Positions 26,569 to 36,014 of a stretch of DNA of 64,000 nt are shown one piece after another; position 1 is the stretch's first letter, and every line of letters starts with the position of its first letter. The notes beneath the pieces were generated by a model. It saw nothing but the letters and a program-made list of their open reading frames with translations, was not told the DNA's origin and searched no databases. Source of the stretch: JAHEJN01 sp963787285 (lineage in GTDB: Bacteria > Actinomycetota > Acidimicrobiia > Acidimicrobiales > JAHEJN01); contig CAWBCM010000001.1 in NCBI GenBank assembly GCA_963787285.1, positions 186,001 to 250,000 on the forward strand, written 5' to 3'. The position numbers and the translations under genes are program-made.

Positions 26569-27497
26569 GACGCAGTCACCGCCGTGCGGTCGAAGGGCTC
26601 GGCCGGCGCGTCTTCGACCTGCTCGAACAGGCTGAGATGGAACCACAGAACGGCGATCCACACCACGATCGATCCGAGTACATGGACACCCACCAACACA
26701 GCGGGAACGCCGGTGAAGTACTGCGTGTACCCGATGGCGCCCTGGACGGCGATGGCTCCGAGCAACCAGAGGGTGTTGCGTCGCACCGGGTCGGTGGCGG
26801 GCCGCGGCCACGCCCACACCGCAACGGCCACGACGAGCGCGCACAACAGGATCACACCGCTGCTGTGCAGGCGCGCGACGTCGGGCAGGAAGTACGGCAG
26901 CCGCTCGGCGGCGGTGACGTCGCCCGAGTGCGGGCCGGTTCCGGTGACGATGGTGCCGCTCACCAACACGTACGCGGCCAGAACGACGCTGACTCGTCCG
27001 GCGTTCACGATGCGGAACGGCACACGCGGCAGGTTCGTTGCGGCGGTGTCGGTACGCGCCCGATGGTGGAGAACGACCGCGTTCCAGATCAGGACCATCG
27101 ACAGGAGGAAGTGCACGATCACCGTCGAGGGCACCAGCTCGGACTCGACCACGAAGGCACCCACCACGATCTGAGCGGCCACTCCGGCCACCAGACCCGC
27201 AGCCCACCACACGAGATCGCGGCGCATCGGAAACCGCCGGCGGGCGCCCCAGAGGGCCAGCCCGACGGCTACGGCGGGCACGATGCTGAACGCCCGGTTG
27301 CCGAACTCGATGGCGGAGTGGACCCCACCCTGGTCGGGTACCAGGGAACCCTGCTCACAACGTGGCCAGTCGGAGCAACCGAGACCCGAACCGGTGAGCC
27401 GCACGGCCGCGCCGGTCACCACGATCGCGCTGAGCGCCACGATGGCCCACAGGGTGAAGCGCCGGTATCGCTCGGGGGTCACGACCGTCGTTGCCAC
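26565..27497 (-). CDS. ctaA: Heme A synthase
   Basis: Oxidises heme O to heme A in the membrane for the aa3 oxidase. The product is 310 residues with eight expected membrane helices. VRLTGSGLGCSDWPRCEQGSL contains the paired loop cysteines of CtaA, and heme-binding histidines are visible in EFGNRAFSIV/VHFLLSM and VHVLGSIVVW. Divergent from ctaB, 96 bases apart. Confidence 0.9.
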   Translation of the reverse strand: MATTVVTPERYRRFTLWAIVALSAIVVTGAAVRLTGSGLGCSDWPRCEQGSLVPDQGGVHSAIEFGNRAFSIVPAVAVGLALWGARRRFPMRRDLVWWAAGLVAGVAAQIVVGAFVVESELVPSTVIVHFLLSMVLIWNAVVLHHRARTDTAATNLPRVPFRIVNAGRVSVVLAAYVLVSGTIVTGTGPHSGDVTAAERLPYFLPDVARLHSSGVILLCALVVAVAVWAWPRPATDPVRRNTLWLLGAIAVQGAIGYTQYFTGVPAVLVGVHVLGSIVVWIAVLWFHLSLFEQVEDAPAEPFDRTAVTAS

Positions 27498-27581
27498 CCC
27501 GTCAGCCTACGGGCCAGCGGCAAGGGCCCGGACCCGACGCGAGTCACCGCTGTGACTGGGCTGTCGACCGACGCTCGCAGC

Positions 27582-27587
27582 TACGCT
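27582..27587 (+). promoter_or_regulatory. TACGCT -10 box, probable leaderless promoter of ctaB
   Basis: The hexamer lies 6 bases before GTG 27594, with no Shine-Dalgarno element between. Confidence 0.5.
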
Positions 27588-27593
27588 GATCGC

Positions 27594-28490
27594 GTGACAG
27601 TGTCTCTCTCGGTGACGCATCGCTCGCGAGCGGCGGCGTTCATCGCGCTCACCAAACCGCGGATCATCGAGCTGCTCCTCGTCACCACCGTGCCCACCAT
27701 GGTCGTCGCCGAGAAGGGCGTCCCCTCGCTCTGGCTCATGACGGCCACGGTGCTCGGCGGCACCTTTGCCGCCGGCGGTGCCAACGCGATCAACATGGTG
27801 ATCGACCGGGACATCGACGCCCTCATGGAGCGCACGCAGAACCGTCCGCTGGTCACCGGCGAGCTCCGCGCCCGCGAGGCGCTGGTCTTCGCCATCGGTC
27901 TCGAGGTGCTCGCCTTCTTCTGGCTGTGGGCGTTCGTCAACCTCCTCAGCGCCGCGTTGGCGGTATCGGCCACGTTGTTCTACGTGTTCGTGTACAGCCT
28001 GTGGCTCAAGCGGCGGTCGAGTCAGAACATCGTGATCGGCGGTGCCGCCGGTGCCGTTCCCGTCCTGGTCGGCTGGGCGGCGGTCACCAACGATCTCGGC
28101 TGGGCCCCGTGGCTGTTGTTCGGCGTCATCTTCCTGTGGACTCCGCCGCACTTCTGGGCCCTTGCCATCAAGTACCGCGACGACTACTCGGCGGCGAGCG
28201 TTCCGATGCTGCCGTCGGTCATGTCGATCCGGGGCACCACGCTGCGCATCGTCGGCTACACGGCGCTGGTCGTCGCACTGTCGTTGGCGCTGGGGCCCGC
28301 GGCCGACTTCGGTGTCGTCTACTACGTGGCGGCGGCCGGTCTCGGTGCGGGATTCCTCGTCTCGGCCCTACGGGTTCACCGACAGCCCGACGTTGCTCGA
28401 GCCATGGCACTGTTCACCTTTTCGATCACCTATGTGACCCTGCTGTTCGGGGCGATGGCGATCGACCAGATCGTGCAACACGGGGTGTGA
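27594..28490 (+). CDS. ctaB: Protoheme IX farnesyltransferase (heme O synthase)
   Basis: Adds a farnesyl tail to heme B, making heme O for ctaA. The product is 298 residues, a UbiA-superfamily membrane prenyltransferase with nine expected helices. First Asp motif: NMVIDRDIDALMERTQNRP. Second motif region: TPPHFWALAIKYRDDY. The GTG at 27594 is supported by a well-placed -10 box; the long upstream open frame is antisense to ctaA. The 172-base stretch after it (28491-28662) holds no gene and is the likely leader of the oxidase operon. Confidence 0.93.
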   Translation: MTVSLSVTHRSRAAAFIALTKPRIIELLLVTTVPTMVVAEKGVPSLWLMTATVLGGTFAAGGANAINMVIDRDIDALMERTQNRPLVTGELRAREALVFAIGLEVLAFFWLWAFVNLLSAALAVSATLFYVFVYSLWLKRRSSQNIVIGGAAGAVPVLVGWAAVTNDLGWAPWLLFGVIFLWTPPHFWALAIKYRDDYSAASVPMLPSVMSIRGTTLRIVGYTALVVALSLALGPAADFGVVYYVAAAGLGAGFLVSALRVHRQPDVARAMALFTFSITYVTLLFGAMAIDQIVQHGV

Positions 28491-28662
28491 TCGACGATGA
28501 CCGGCGACCACGAGTCCGGGTTTCTGGCGCGCTGTGGTTGGTGTGTAGAGTCCGGAAGAGTGTTGTGGCGTACTCGGGAGCGCCCGGTGTGCCAACTCCG
28601 CGCCTAGCATCTGCTCGGCTCCCGAATCCGGCTGTTTCAACGATCGAGCATCTCCTGTCTGC

Positions 28663-30336
28663 ATGACCGTCACCGATACACCTCCAATCGCCGCCGACCG
28701 CACCGTCGAGACGCCCGTGGCGTCGCCGTCGCCGATGGTTCGCATCGCCGACATGATCACCACCGGTGACCACAAGATCATCGGTCGGTTCTACATCCTC
28801 GGCTCCCTCGGGTTCGCCCTGTTCACGCTGGTCATCGGCGTGCTCGTGGGTCTCGAGCAGGTCGACATGGGCGGTCTCGACATCGTGGGGGGCAACGAGG
28901 CCTACCTCCAGTTGTTCTTCCTGTGGCGCACCGGCCTCGTCTTCCTCGTCGTGGTGCCGATGTTCCTGGGCATCGCCACCTCGATCGTGCCCCTCCAGGT
29001 GGGCGCTCCGGCGATTGCCTTTCCGCGGGCCGCAGCGGCCGCCTTCTGGGGTTGGCTCCTCGGTGGCGGCCTCTACATCGGCGCGACGATGGCCGATGGC
29101 GGCTTCAACGCCGGCGGCGACAGCGATGCCATCGAGCTCACCATCCTCGCCATGGGCATGATGATCGTCGCCCTACTGCTCGCCACGGTGTGTGTGATGA
29201 CCACCATCGTCGCCCAGCGCACCGAGGGCATGAGCCTGGCCCAGGTCCCGATGTTCAGCTGGTCGATGCTGGCCGCCGGTGCGGTGTGGCTGGTGTCGTT
29301 CCCGGTGCTCCTGGCCGTGCTGGCGCTCTCGTGGGCCGACCTGCGCGGCGATGTCGTCGTCTTCTTCGAGACCGGCAGTGGCGCGCCCGGTTCGCTGCGC
29401 TACCTCGCCTGGGCGTTCGACGCTCCGCAGGTGTTCGTGTACGCAGTGCCGCTCCTGGGCATTCTCGCCGAGATGGTGCCGGTCACCGCAGGGATTCGCC
29501 AGACCCTGCGCTCGGTGATGATGGGGGCCATCGCGGCGTTCGCGTTCCTCTCCTTCGGTGCGTACGCGCAGCCGGTCTTCAACGAACGTGTCGCCCAGCA
29601 GCCGGTGTTCGTCGTGCAGAACCTGCTCCTGCTGCTGCCCCTCCTCGTCCTGCTCGGTGGGTGGGCCTACACCCTGCGGGCGGGCCAGCCCAGGGCCTCG
29701 GTCAGCGTGGGTGTGGCCGGTGGCGGTCTGTTGATGCTGCTCGCCGCGGGTGGCGTCGGCGCCCTCCGTGTGTTCGGGCGACTCGTCGGTGGTCTGCGCG
29801 AGTTCGGCGACTGGAGCTGGGTCGACGACATCGCGGGTCCCTTCGACGACCTGGCCGGCACTGCGGCGGTCGCGGCCGAGTTCCGCTACGTGTTGCTTGC
29901 CGGTCTGATCGGCGCAGTCGCGGCGGTCCACTTCTGGGCACCGAAGCTGTTCGGGCGCCGGCTCTCTCCCGCCCTCGGTGGTCTGGCCGGGCTGGCACTG
30001 GTCGGCGGAACCGTCCTGGCTTCGCTGTCCGAGGTGGTGAACGGCTTCCTCGACGAGCCCGACATCGCCACCAGTGTTGCGGTCGAGAGTGGCGTGGAGA
30101 CCCTCAACTGGGTGGCGGTGGCCGGCCTCGCAGTGGTCGCTCTCGGGATCCTCGTGGTGCTCGGCGATCTGGCCCTGGCCGGGCTTCGCGGTGCCGGCGA
30201 TCTCGACGACAATCCGGTCGGCGGTCACACGCTCGAGTGGGCGACGACATCGCCGCCGCTGCGCACCAACTTCGCCGCGCCCATCGTCGTCACCTCGGCC
30301 GAACCGCTGCTCGACGACGAGGAAGGAGACGACTGA
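28663..30336 (+). CDS. CoxI-like protein lacking the heme and copper ligands
   Basis: A 557-residue membrane protein clearly related to cytochrome oxidase subunit I: TTGDHKIIGRFYILGS near residue 33, IVPLQVGAPAIAFPRA, and APQVFVYAVPLLGILAEMVPV. The catalytic residues are gone. The helix II heme histidine (normally MHGT) is replaced by LWRT (R89). The CuB motif HPEVY reads APQVF. HHMF is absent, and the heme ligand motif HFHYV reads EFRYV. It cannot be a normal oxygen-reducing subunit. It heads the operon and is followed by a CoxIII-like protein, so a structural or regulatory partner role in the oxidase is inferred. Confidence 0.8.
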   Translation: MTVTDTPPIAADRTVETPVASPSPMVRIADMITTGDHKIIGRFYILGSLGFALFTLVIGVLVGLEQVDMGGLDIVGGNEAYLQLFFLWRTGLVFLVVVPMFLGIATSIVPLQVGAPAIAFPRAAAAAFWGWLLGGGLYIGATMADGGFNAGGDSDAIELTILAMGMMIVALLLATVCVMTTIVAQRTEGMSLAQVPMFSWSMLAAGAVWLVSFPVLLAVLALSWADLRGDVVVFFETGSGAPGSLRYLAWAFDAPQVFVYAVPLLGILAEMVPVTAGIRQTLRSVMMGAIAAFAFLSFGAYAQPVFNERVAQQPVFVVQNLLLLLPLLVLLGGWAYTLRAGQPRASVSVGVAGGGLLMLLAAGGVGALRVFGRLVGGLREFGDWSWVDDIAGPFDDLAGTAAVAAEFRYVLLAGLIGAVAAVHFWAPKLFGRRLSPALGGLAGLALVGGTVLASLSEVVNGFLDEPDIATSVAVESGVETLNWVAVAGLAVVALGILVVLGDLALAGLRGAGDLDDNPVGGHTLEWATTSPPLRTNFAAPIVVTSAEPLLDDEEGDD

Positions 30337-30938
30337 TGGCCGACGACGACCCGGGTACGGCTCTGTTGCCTGCCGCCGTCCTCCCGCGAGGCCGCACCGT
30401 TCAGGTCGGCACCGCTTTCGCCGTCGCCGCCGTGCTCATGTACTTCGGCGGGCTGTTCGGCATCTACCTCGCCGAGCGTTCGGTGGTCCGAACGGCCGGG
30501 CTCGAGTGGATTCCCGGCAGTGTCGACATCCAGCTCACCGCACCGTCGATCATCCTCTGGACGTTCATCATCTCCCTCCCCCTGGCAGCGTGGACCGTCT
30601 ATGCCATTCGGCGTGACGACCGCAAGCACGCGTACATGGCCTTCGCCCTGGTGCTGCTCCTCGGGGCCATGACCATCAACCAGGCGGCATACAACTTCGA
30701 CTCCATCGGCGCGGTGGCCGACAACAGCCGGGCCGAGACGATGATCTTCCTCATCGGCGGCTCCCACATGGCCCTCACGGTCGTGGGCATGCTCTTCTTC
30801 TCGTTCACCGCGTTTCGTGCGCTGGCCGGTCAGTTCAGCAGCCGGTACTCCGACGCCGTGGCCGCCGCCGCCATCTTCTGGTACGTCATCGTCTTCTTGT
30901 ATTTCATCATCTGGCTCCTGATCACCGTCTCGAAGTAG
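30336..30938 (+). CDS. CoxIII-like divergent membrane protein
   Basis: A 200-residue protein with five to six membrane helices. It resembles subunit III in layout (MYFGGLFGIYLAERS near residue 40, IGGSHMALTVVGMLFF, and a final FWYVIVFLYFIIWLLI). It lacks the family SE motif in the first helix and the WHFVD motif at the end, both present in the ctaE gene at 35018. The start overlaps the CoxI-like stop (TGATG). It appears to pair with the degenerate CoxI-like protein. Confidence 0.7.
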   Translation: MADDDPGTALLPAAVLPRGRTVQVGTAFAVAAVLMYFGGLFGIYLAERSVVRTAGLEWIPGSVDIQLTAPSIILWTFIISLPLAAWTVYAIRRDDRKHAYMAFALVLLLGAMTINQAAYNFDSIGAVADNSRAETMIFLIGGSHMALTVVGMLFFSFTAFRALAGQFSSRYSDAVAAAAIFWYVIVFLYFIIWLLITVSK

Positions 30939-30948
30939 CGATCAACTC

Positions 30949-31773
30949 ATGCTCACCACCGGTTTCAAGCTGTTCTTCGGATTCGCCGTCGTGGCGCTCG
31001 TCGGCGCGGCCCTCTACGGCGTCGCCAGTGGCGATCTCAGCGGCAAGGACTATCTCGGATTCGTCGACCCCGGTTCGTTCATCGGTGTGCTGAGCCTCGG
31101 CTGGAAGGGCGGGGTCGGTGATCACACCGGCTACGTCGTGCTCGTCTTCGCCACCCTGGCCACGGCCTACCTCGCATTCACCCTGGTGAGTTATCGCGAC
31201 GCCGACCCCGAGGTCGTCGGCGGTGGATCAGGCGACATCCCACCCGCCGCCGGTCCGACGGAGAACAACGTCTGGCCTGCCTTCGGTGCGGTGGCCGGGG
31301 TCGTGCTCCTGCTCGGACTGGTCACCCACGCAGCGGTGTTCGTGACCGGCTTGATCCTGCTGGCCGTCGTCGCCCTCGAATGGATGGTCAGCGTGTGGGC
31401 CGACCGCGCCACCGGTGACCCCGAGGCCAACCGCGAGCTGCGCACCCGCATCATGGCGCCGTTCGAGATCCCATTGCTCGGCGCCGCCGCGGTCGCCGTC
31501 ATCGTGTTGAGCGCCTCCCGAATCCTGCTCGCGGTGAGCGAGCTCAATGCGGTTTGGATCGCCATCGGAATTCCGATCATCATCGTGGGAGCCGCAGTCG
31601 CCATTGTTGCGATGGAGAAGCCGTCGCGAGGAGCGGTGGTGGGAGTGCTCGCCGTGGGTGTGCTCGCCATCGTGGTGCTCGGCATCGTGAGTGCCGCTGT
31701 CGGCTCTCGCAGCTTCGAACACGAAGAGGAACACACCGATGAGGAAGCGCTCGTGACAGAGGTGGCCCTGTGA
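30949..31773 (+). CDS. Multi-spanning membrane protein of the oxidase operon, function unknown
   Basis: A 274-residue protein with about seven hydrophobic segments and an acidic C-terminal tail (HEEEHTDEEALVTEVAL). The central hydrophilic part DPEANRELRTRIMAPFEIP lies between helices. I do not recognise a family. It lies 10 bases after the CoxIII-like gene and overlaps ctaC (GTGA), so it is co-translated with the oxidase subunits. Confidence 0.65.
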   Translation: MLTTGFKLFFGFAVVALVGAALYGVASGDLSGKDYLGFVDPGSFIGVLSLGWKGGVGDHTGYVVLVFATLATAYLAFTLVSYRDADPEVVGGGSGDIPPAAGPTENNVWPAFGAVAGVVLLLGLVTHAAVFVTGLILLAVVALEWMVSVWADRATGDPEANRELRTRIMAPFEIPLLGAAAVAVIVLSASRILLAVSELNAVWIAIGIPIIIVGAAVAIVAMEKPSRGAVVGVLAVGVLAIVVLGIVSAAVGSRSFEHEEEHTDEEALVTEVAL

Positions 31774-32969
31774 GGCGCCTGGCCGGTTCGTCGCGGCGCC
31801 TCGCTGCGCTGGCGGCCGTGGTGGTCATGACCGCCACGGCGTGCGGCGACAAGCCGCTCACCACCATGGACTCGGCCGGCGAGAAGAGCGCGCTCATCAA
31901 CGATCTCGCCCTTTGGGTGTTCGTTGTCGCCGGTGTGATCTTCGTTCTCGTCCAGGGAATGATCCTGTACTCGAGCAAGCGTTTCCGAGTGAAGCCCCCC
32001 GAGGATCCCGACCAAGAGCGGCCGGGTGGGTACAGCGACGACGAGTTCCCCGCGCAGATCCACGGCAACGACGTGCTCGAATGGGGCTGGACGGCACTGC
32101 CGGCGCTCATTCTCGCGGTCGTTGCGGTGTTCACGCTGGTGACCATCTTCGAACTGGACGACGTCGAGGCCAGTGGCGACCAGCTCGTGGTCGAGGTCGT
32201 CGGCCAGCAGTGGTGGTGGGAGTTCCAGTACCACCTCGACGGCAACACCGACACGCCGCCCGACATCGTGACCGCCAACGAGCTGGTGATGCCCGTTGGC
32301 GTCGACATCCCGTTGCAGGTGCAGTCACGTGACGTGATCCACTCGTTCTGGATTCCCCGGCTCAACGGCAAGCGCGACGCCGTGCCGGGTCGAAGCCATC
32401 CGTGGGTGCTCCAGGCCAACGAAACCGGCCGGTTCATGGGCCAGTGCACAGAGTTCTGCGGTCTGTCGCACGCGTACATGCGCATGTTCACCGTGGCCCT
32501 CAGCCGGGCCGACTACGACGTGTGGGTAGCCGAGCAGCTGGTCGACGCCGAAATGCTGAGCGAAGGCGACGAGGGCTACGAGGGCCAACAGCTCTTCATC
32601 GCCCAGTGCGCCGAGTGCCACATCATCGAGGGTGTCACCGACCGCGACGCCGATCCCTCCAACGGCGTCGACAGCACCGAGCTCTATGTGGGCACCGCCG
32701 GCGTCGACGAGCGCTACACCGACTCGCTCACGGCCGGCGCCGCCCCCAACCTCACCCACCTGATGAGTCGAGAGACCTACGCCGGGTCGTTCTTCGACCT
32801 CTACGACGAAGACGGCAACGTGAACCGCGCTCAGCTCGAGGCATGGGTACTCAACGCCCCGGCCGAGAAGCCCAACCGAGCCGACAATCTGCAGGGCATG
32901 CGGGCGTTCCTCAACCTGACCCCCGACCAGCTCGATCAGATCGTCGACTACCTGGAGACTCTCCAGTGA
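31770..32969 (+). CDS. ctaC: Cytochrome c oxidase subunit II with fused cytochrome c domain (caa3 type)
   Basis: A 399-residue subunit that takes electrons from cytochrome c. An N-terminal lipoprotein-type signal ends in TATAC (Cys23 region). Two membrane helices follow, then the cupredoxin domain. The aromatic WWWEFQY and QCTEFCGLSHAYM carry the two Cys, His and Met of the CuA centre. The C-terminal domain has the heme c motif CAECH near residue 283, so the enzyme is caa3 type. Start is GTG 31770. Confidence 0.94.
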   Translation: MRRLAGSSRRLAALAAVVVMTATACGDKPLTTMDSAGEKSALINDLALWVFVVAGVIFVLVQGMILYSSKRFRVKPPEDPDQERPGGYSDDEFPAQIHGNDVLEWGWTALPALILAVVAVFTLVTIFELDDVEASGDQLVVEVVGQQWWWEFQYHLDGNTDTPPDIVTANELVMPVGVDIPLQVQSRDVIHSFWIPRLNGKRDAVPGRSHPWVLQANETGRFMGQCTEFCGLSHAYMRMFTVALSRADYDVWVAEQLVDAEMLSEGDEGYEGQQLFIAQCAECHIIEGVTDRDADPSNGVDSTELYVGTAGVDERYTDSLTAGAAPNLTHLMSRETYAGSFFDLYDEDGNVNRAQLEAWVLNAPAEKPNRADNLQGMRAFLNLTPDQLDQIVDYLETLQ

Positions 32970-33006
32970 CCTCCACCCATCGTCCCCTCTGCCACCGGAG
33001 CGCCTG

Positions 33007-35025
33007 ATGGCCATCATCGAAGACACGCCCCGCGAGCTCACCACCGGCCAACCCGCCGTGGTCGAGCGACCCCTCGGTGTACTCACCCGACCCAAGTCGA
33101 CCGAGGGCTGGAAGAGCTGGCTCACCACCGTCGACCACAAGCGCATCGGAATCCTCTACGGCGCCGCCGCCATCTTCTTCTTCGTCGTCGGCGGCATCGA
33201 AGCGCTCCTGATTCGGCTCCAGCTCGCACGGCCGGGCAGCACGGTGCTCAGCGCCGATCTGTACAACCAGGTCTTCACCATGCACGGCGTCACCATGATC
33301 TTCCTGGTGGCGATGCCCCTCGGTGCGGCCTTCGCCAACTACCTCATCCCGCTGCAGATCGGCACCCGCGACGTCGCCTTCCCACGGTTGAACGCCTTCT
33401 CGTTCTGGTGCTTCCTCGCCGGAGCGATCTTCATCAACACGTCGTGGTTCCTCGGCGGTGCTCCCGACGGCGGCTGGTTCGCCTACGCGCCCAACACCGG
33501 CGTGCTGTTCTCGCCATCACATGGGATGGACTTCTTCGCCATCGGGCTCCAGATCACCGGAATCGCCTCCCTCCTGTCGGCGATCAACCTGATCGTCACG
33601 GTGGTGAACCTGCGGGCACCGGGCATGACCTGGTTCCGGATGCCCGTGTTCACGTGGATGATGCTCGTGGTGCAGGTCTTGTTGCTGTTCGCCATCCCGG
33701 TGATCACCCTCGCGTTGTTCTTGCTCATGTTCGACCGCCTCTACGGTGCCAACTTCTTCAACGTCGAGGCCGGGGCAGACCCGCTGTTGTGGGAGCACCT
33801 GTTCTGGATCTTCGGTCATCCCGAGGTGTACATCCTGATCCTGCCCGCCTTCGGAGCGGTGTCGGAGATCATCCCGGTGTTCAGCCGCAAGCCCATCTTC
33901 GGCTACAAGTTCATGATCTTCTCGGGCATCGCCATCGGCTTCATGGGATGGGGCGTGTGGGCCCACCACATGTTCGCCTCGGGTATCGGCCCCATCTCGG
34001 TCGCGGCGTTCTCGGTGAGCACCATGTTCATCGCCGTGCCCACGGGCGTGAAGATCCTCAACTGGATGGCCACCATGTGGGGTGGACGATTGCGGTTCAC
34101 CACACCAATGCTGTTCGCCGTCGGCCTTGTGTCGATGTTCACGATCGGCGGCCTGTCGGGAGTGACCCATTCGGTGGCGCCGGCCGACACGCAGCAGACC
34201 GACACGTACTACATCGTCGCTCACTTCCACTACGTGGTGTTCGGCGGGGTGATCCTCGGTCTGTTCGGCGGTATGTACTTCTGGTGGCCCAAGGTCTTCG
34301 GGTACGCCTTGGACGATCGCATCGGCAAGTGGAACTTCTGGCTGATGCTCATCGGCTTCAACGTGACCTTCGGCCCGATGCACCTGCTCGGACTCCAGGG
34401 GATGAGCCGCCGTATCCAGACCTACTCCTCGGGCCAGGGCTTCGACCTCTGGAACATGGTGGCCACCATCGGATCGTTCATGATCGCGCTGTCGGTCCTC
34501 GTCTTCGTCGGCAACATCCTCCAGAGCTACCGGACCCGCGACCGTCGGCCTCCGGTCGGCCCCGACCCGTGGGACGCCAGAAGCCTCGAGTGGGCCACCG
34601 CCTCCCCCACCCCGGTGCACAACTTCGACTACGTGCCCGTCGTCGAGAGCCTCGACGACTTCTGGCATCGCAAGTGGGGTGAAGACGAAGACGGAAACAT
34701 CGTCCGGCTCGCAACCGCCGAGCAGATCGCGCAGACCGGCGAACGCCGTGACGTGCATCTGCCCTCGCCGTCGTATTGGCCGCTGGTGTTGGCCATCGGT
34801 CTGCCGATCATCGGCTACGGGCTCATCTTCAACCTCTGGTTGTGCATGGTGGGTGGCGCGATCGTCCTCGGGGCGATCTACGGCTGGATCATGGAGCCCA
34901 CCGACGATCCCGACACCGCTCACGGCCCGGACGGCCACGACGACGACCACGACGGCGACGGCGACGGCAACGGCGCCACCACCGACGACTCCGAGGTCGA
35001 AGAACTGGAGGCCCCTGTTGGCTGA
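33007..35025 (+). CDS. ctaD: Cytochrome c oxidase subunit I
   Basis: Catalytic subunit of the aa3 oxidase, 672 residues, twelve membrane helices. All ligands are present: MHGVTMIF (heme a His), GHPEVYILILPAFG (CuB His and cross-linked Tyr), WAHHMF (CuB His pair) and HFHYVVFGG (heme a and a3 His). A long C-terminal extension adds two helices and an Asp/His-rich tail (DDHDGDGDGNG). This is the functional subunit I, in contrast to the gene at 28663. Confidence 0.96.
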   Translation: MAIIEDTPRELTTGQPAVVERPLGVLTRPKSTEGWKSWLTTVDHKRIGILYGAAAIFFFVVGGIEALLIRLQLARPGSTVLSADLYNQVFTMHGVTMIFLVAMPLGAAFANYLIPLQIGTRDVAFPRLNAFSFWCFLAGAIFINTSWFLGGAPDGGWFAYAPNTGVLFSPSHGMDFFAIGLQITGIASLLSAINLIVTVVNLRAPGMTWFRMPVFTWMMLVVQVLLLFAIPVITLALFLLMFDRLYGANFFNVEAGADPLLWEHLFWIFGHPEVYILILPAFGAVSEIIPVFSRKPIFGYKFMIFSGIAIGFMGWGVWAHHMFASGIGPISVAAFSVSTMFIAVPTGVKILNWMATMWGGRLRFTTPMLFAVGLVSMFTIGGLSGVTHSVAPADTQQTDTYYIVAHFHYVVFGGVILGLFGGMYFWWPKVFGYALDDRIGKWNFWLMLIGFNVTFGPMHLLGLQGMSRRIQTYSSGQGFDLWNMVATIGSFMIALSVLVFVGNILQSYRTRDRRPPVGPDPWDARSLEWATASPTPVHNFDYVPVVESLDDFWHRKWGEDEDGNIVRLATAEQIAQTGERRDVHLPSPSYWPLVLAIGLPIIGYGLIFNLWLCMVGGAIVLGAIYGWIMEPTDDPDTAHGPDGHDDDHDGDGDGNGATTDDSEVEELEAPVG

Positions 35026-35644
35026 TACCGCAGTAGCCCCGATTCCCCGGCCGATGGAGCACGGCGACGAGCATCATCGCTCGACGCCGCTGTCCCACGA
35101 GAAGCTGGCCATGTGGGCGTTCCTCGGTTCGGAATGCCTGCTGTTCGGCGGACTCATCTCGACCTACATGCTCTACAAGAACAAGCTGCCCGAAGGCACC
35201 GCGATCTCACCGGGTGCGTTGTTCGACATCCCGTTCACCTCGGTCACCACCTTCGTTCTGCTCATGAGCTCGCTCACGATGGTGCTCTCGGTGAGCTCCA
35301 TTGCCCGGGGTGACCTGCGGCGCAACCGGGTGTGGCTGTTGACCACCGCGTTGCTGGGCGCCGTGTTCATCGGCGGCCAGGTGTACGAGTTCACTGCGTT
35401 CTACAACGAGGGTGCCGGATTCACCACGAACCTCTGGACATCGGCGTTCTTCACCCTGACCGGGTTCCATGGCGTGCACGTGAGCATCGGCATCGTGATG
35501 CTGATGTCGCTGTTCATCGGCAACCTCACGGGTCGCCTCACCCAGGCATCGGCCGAGAAGGTCGAGATCATCGGCCTGTACTGGCACTTCGTCGACATCG
35601 TCTGGATCGTGATCTTCACGATCGTCTACCTGTTCCCGCAGTGA
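35018..35644 (+). CDS. ctaE: Cytochrome c oxidase subunit III
   Basis: A 208-residue subunit with five helices. It has the SE motif (FLGSECLLFGGLIST), GFHGVHVSIGIVMLM and the final YWHFVDIVWIVIF. The TTG at 35018 is taken as start because GGAGG lies seven bases upstream and it overlaps the ctaD stop; ATG 35054 would remove 12 residues and is possible. Confidence 0.92.
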   Translation: MADTAVAPIPRPMEHGDEHHRSTPLSHEKLAMWAFLGSECLLFGGLISTYMLYKNKLPEGTAISPGALFDIPFTSVTTFVLLMSSLTMVLSVSSIARGDLRRNRVWLLTTALLGAVFIGGQVYEFTAFYNEGAGFTTNLWTSAFFTLTGFHGVHVSIGIVMLMSLFIGNLTGRLTQASAEKVEIIGLYWHFVDIVWIVIFTIVYLFPQ

Positions 35645-35657
35645 TCGAGGACCCACA

Positions 35658-36014
35658 ATGACCACCGCCCCCGACACCGCAACCGACGAGCACACCGGCG
35701 AGCACGCCGAGGAGCACGAGCACATCTCCGACTGGGGCTACGTGAAGGTCGCTCTGTTGTTGGCCGCCATCACCGCGCTCGAGGTCTTCACCTACTTCGA
35801 GTCGGTGGTCGACTGGGGCAAGGCGCTCATCCCCGCCCTTCTGGTGATGATGGTCGTCAAGTTCGGCATCGTCGTGGCGTACTTCATGCACCTGAAGTTC
35901 GACTCGAAGGTGTTCACCCAGATATTCGTCGGTGGACTGTCCTTCGCGCTCGTCATCTATCTCGCCATGATCCTGGCCTTCGGGTTCCATCCGTGGGAGA
36001 TCTTCCAGGAATGA
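35658..36014 (+). CDS. Cytochrome c oxidase subunit IV-like protein
   Basis: A 118-residue protein with a His/Glu-rich N-terminus (DEHTGEHAEEHEHIS) and three hydrophobic helices, matching the small prokaryotic subunit IV family of caa3/bo3 oxidases (MVVKFGIVVAYFMHLKFD is typical). The stop overlaps the ctaG start. Confidence 0.85.
   Translation: MTTAPDTATDEHTGEHAEEHEHISDWGYVKVALLLAAITALEVFTYFESVVDWGKALIPALLVMMVVKFGIVVAYFMHLKFDSKVFTQIFVGGLSFALVIYLAMILAFGFHPWEIFQE

Noticed and set aside
28663..30336. An alternative terminal oxidase encoded by the first CoxI-like gene
   Set aside because: All heme and copper ligand motifs are missing.
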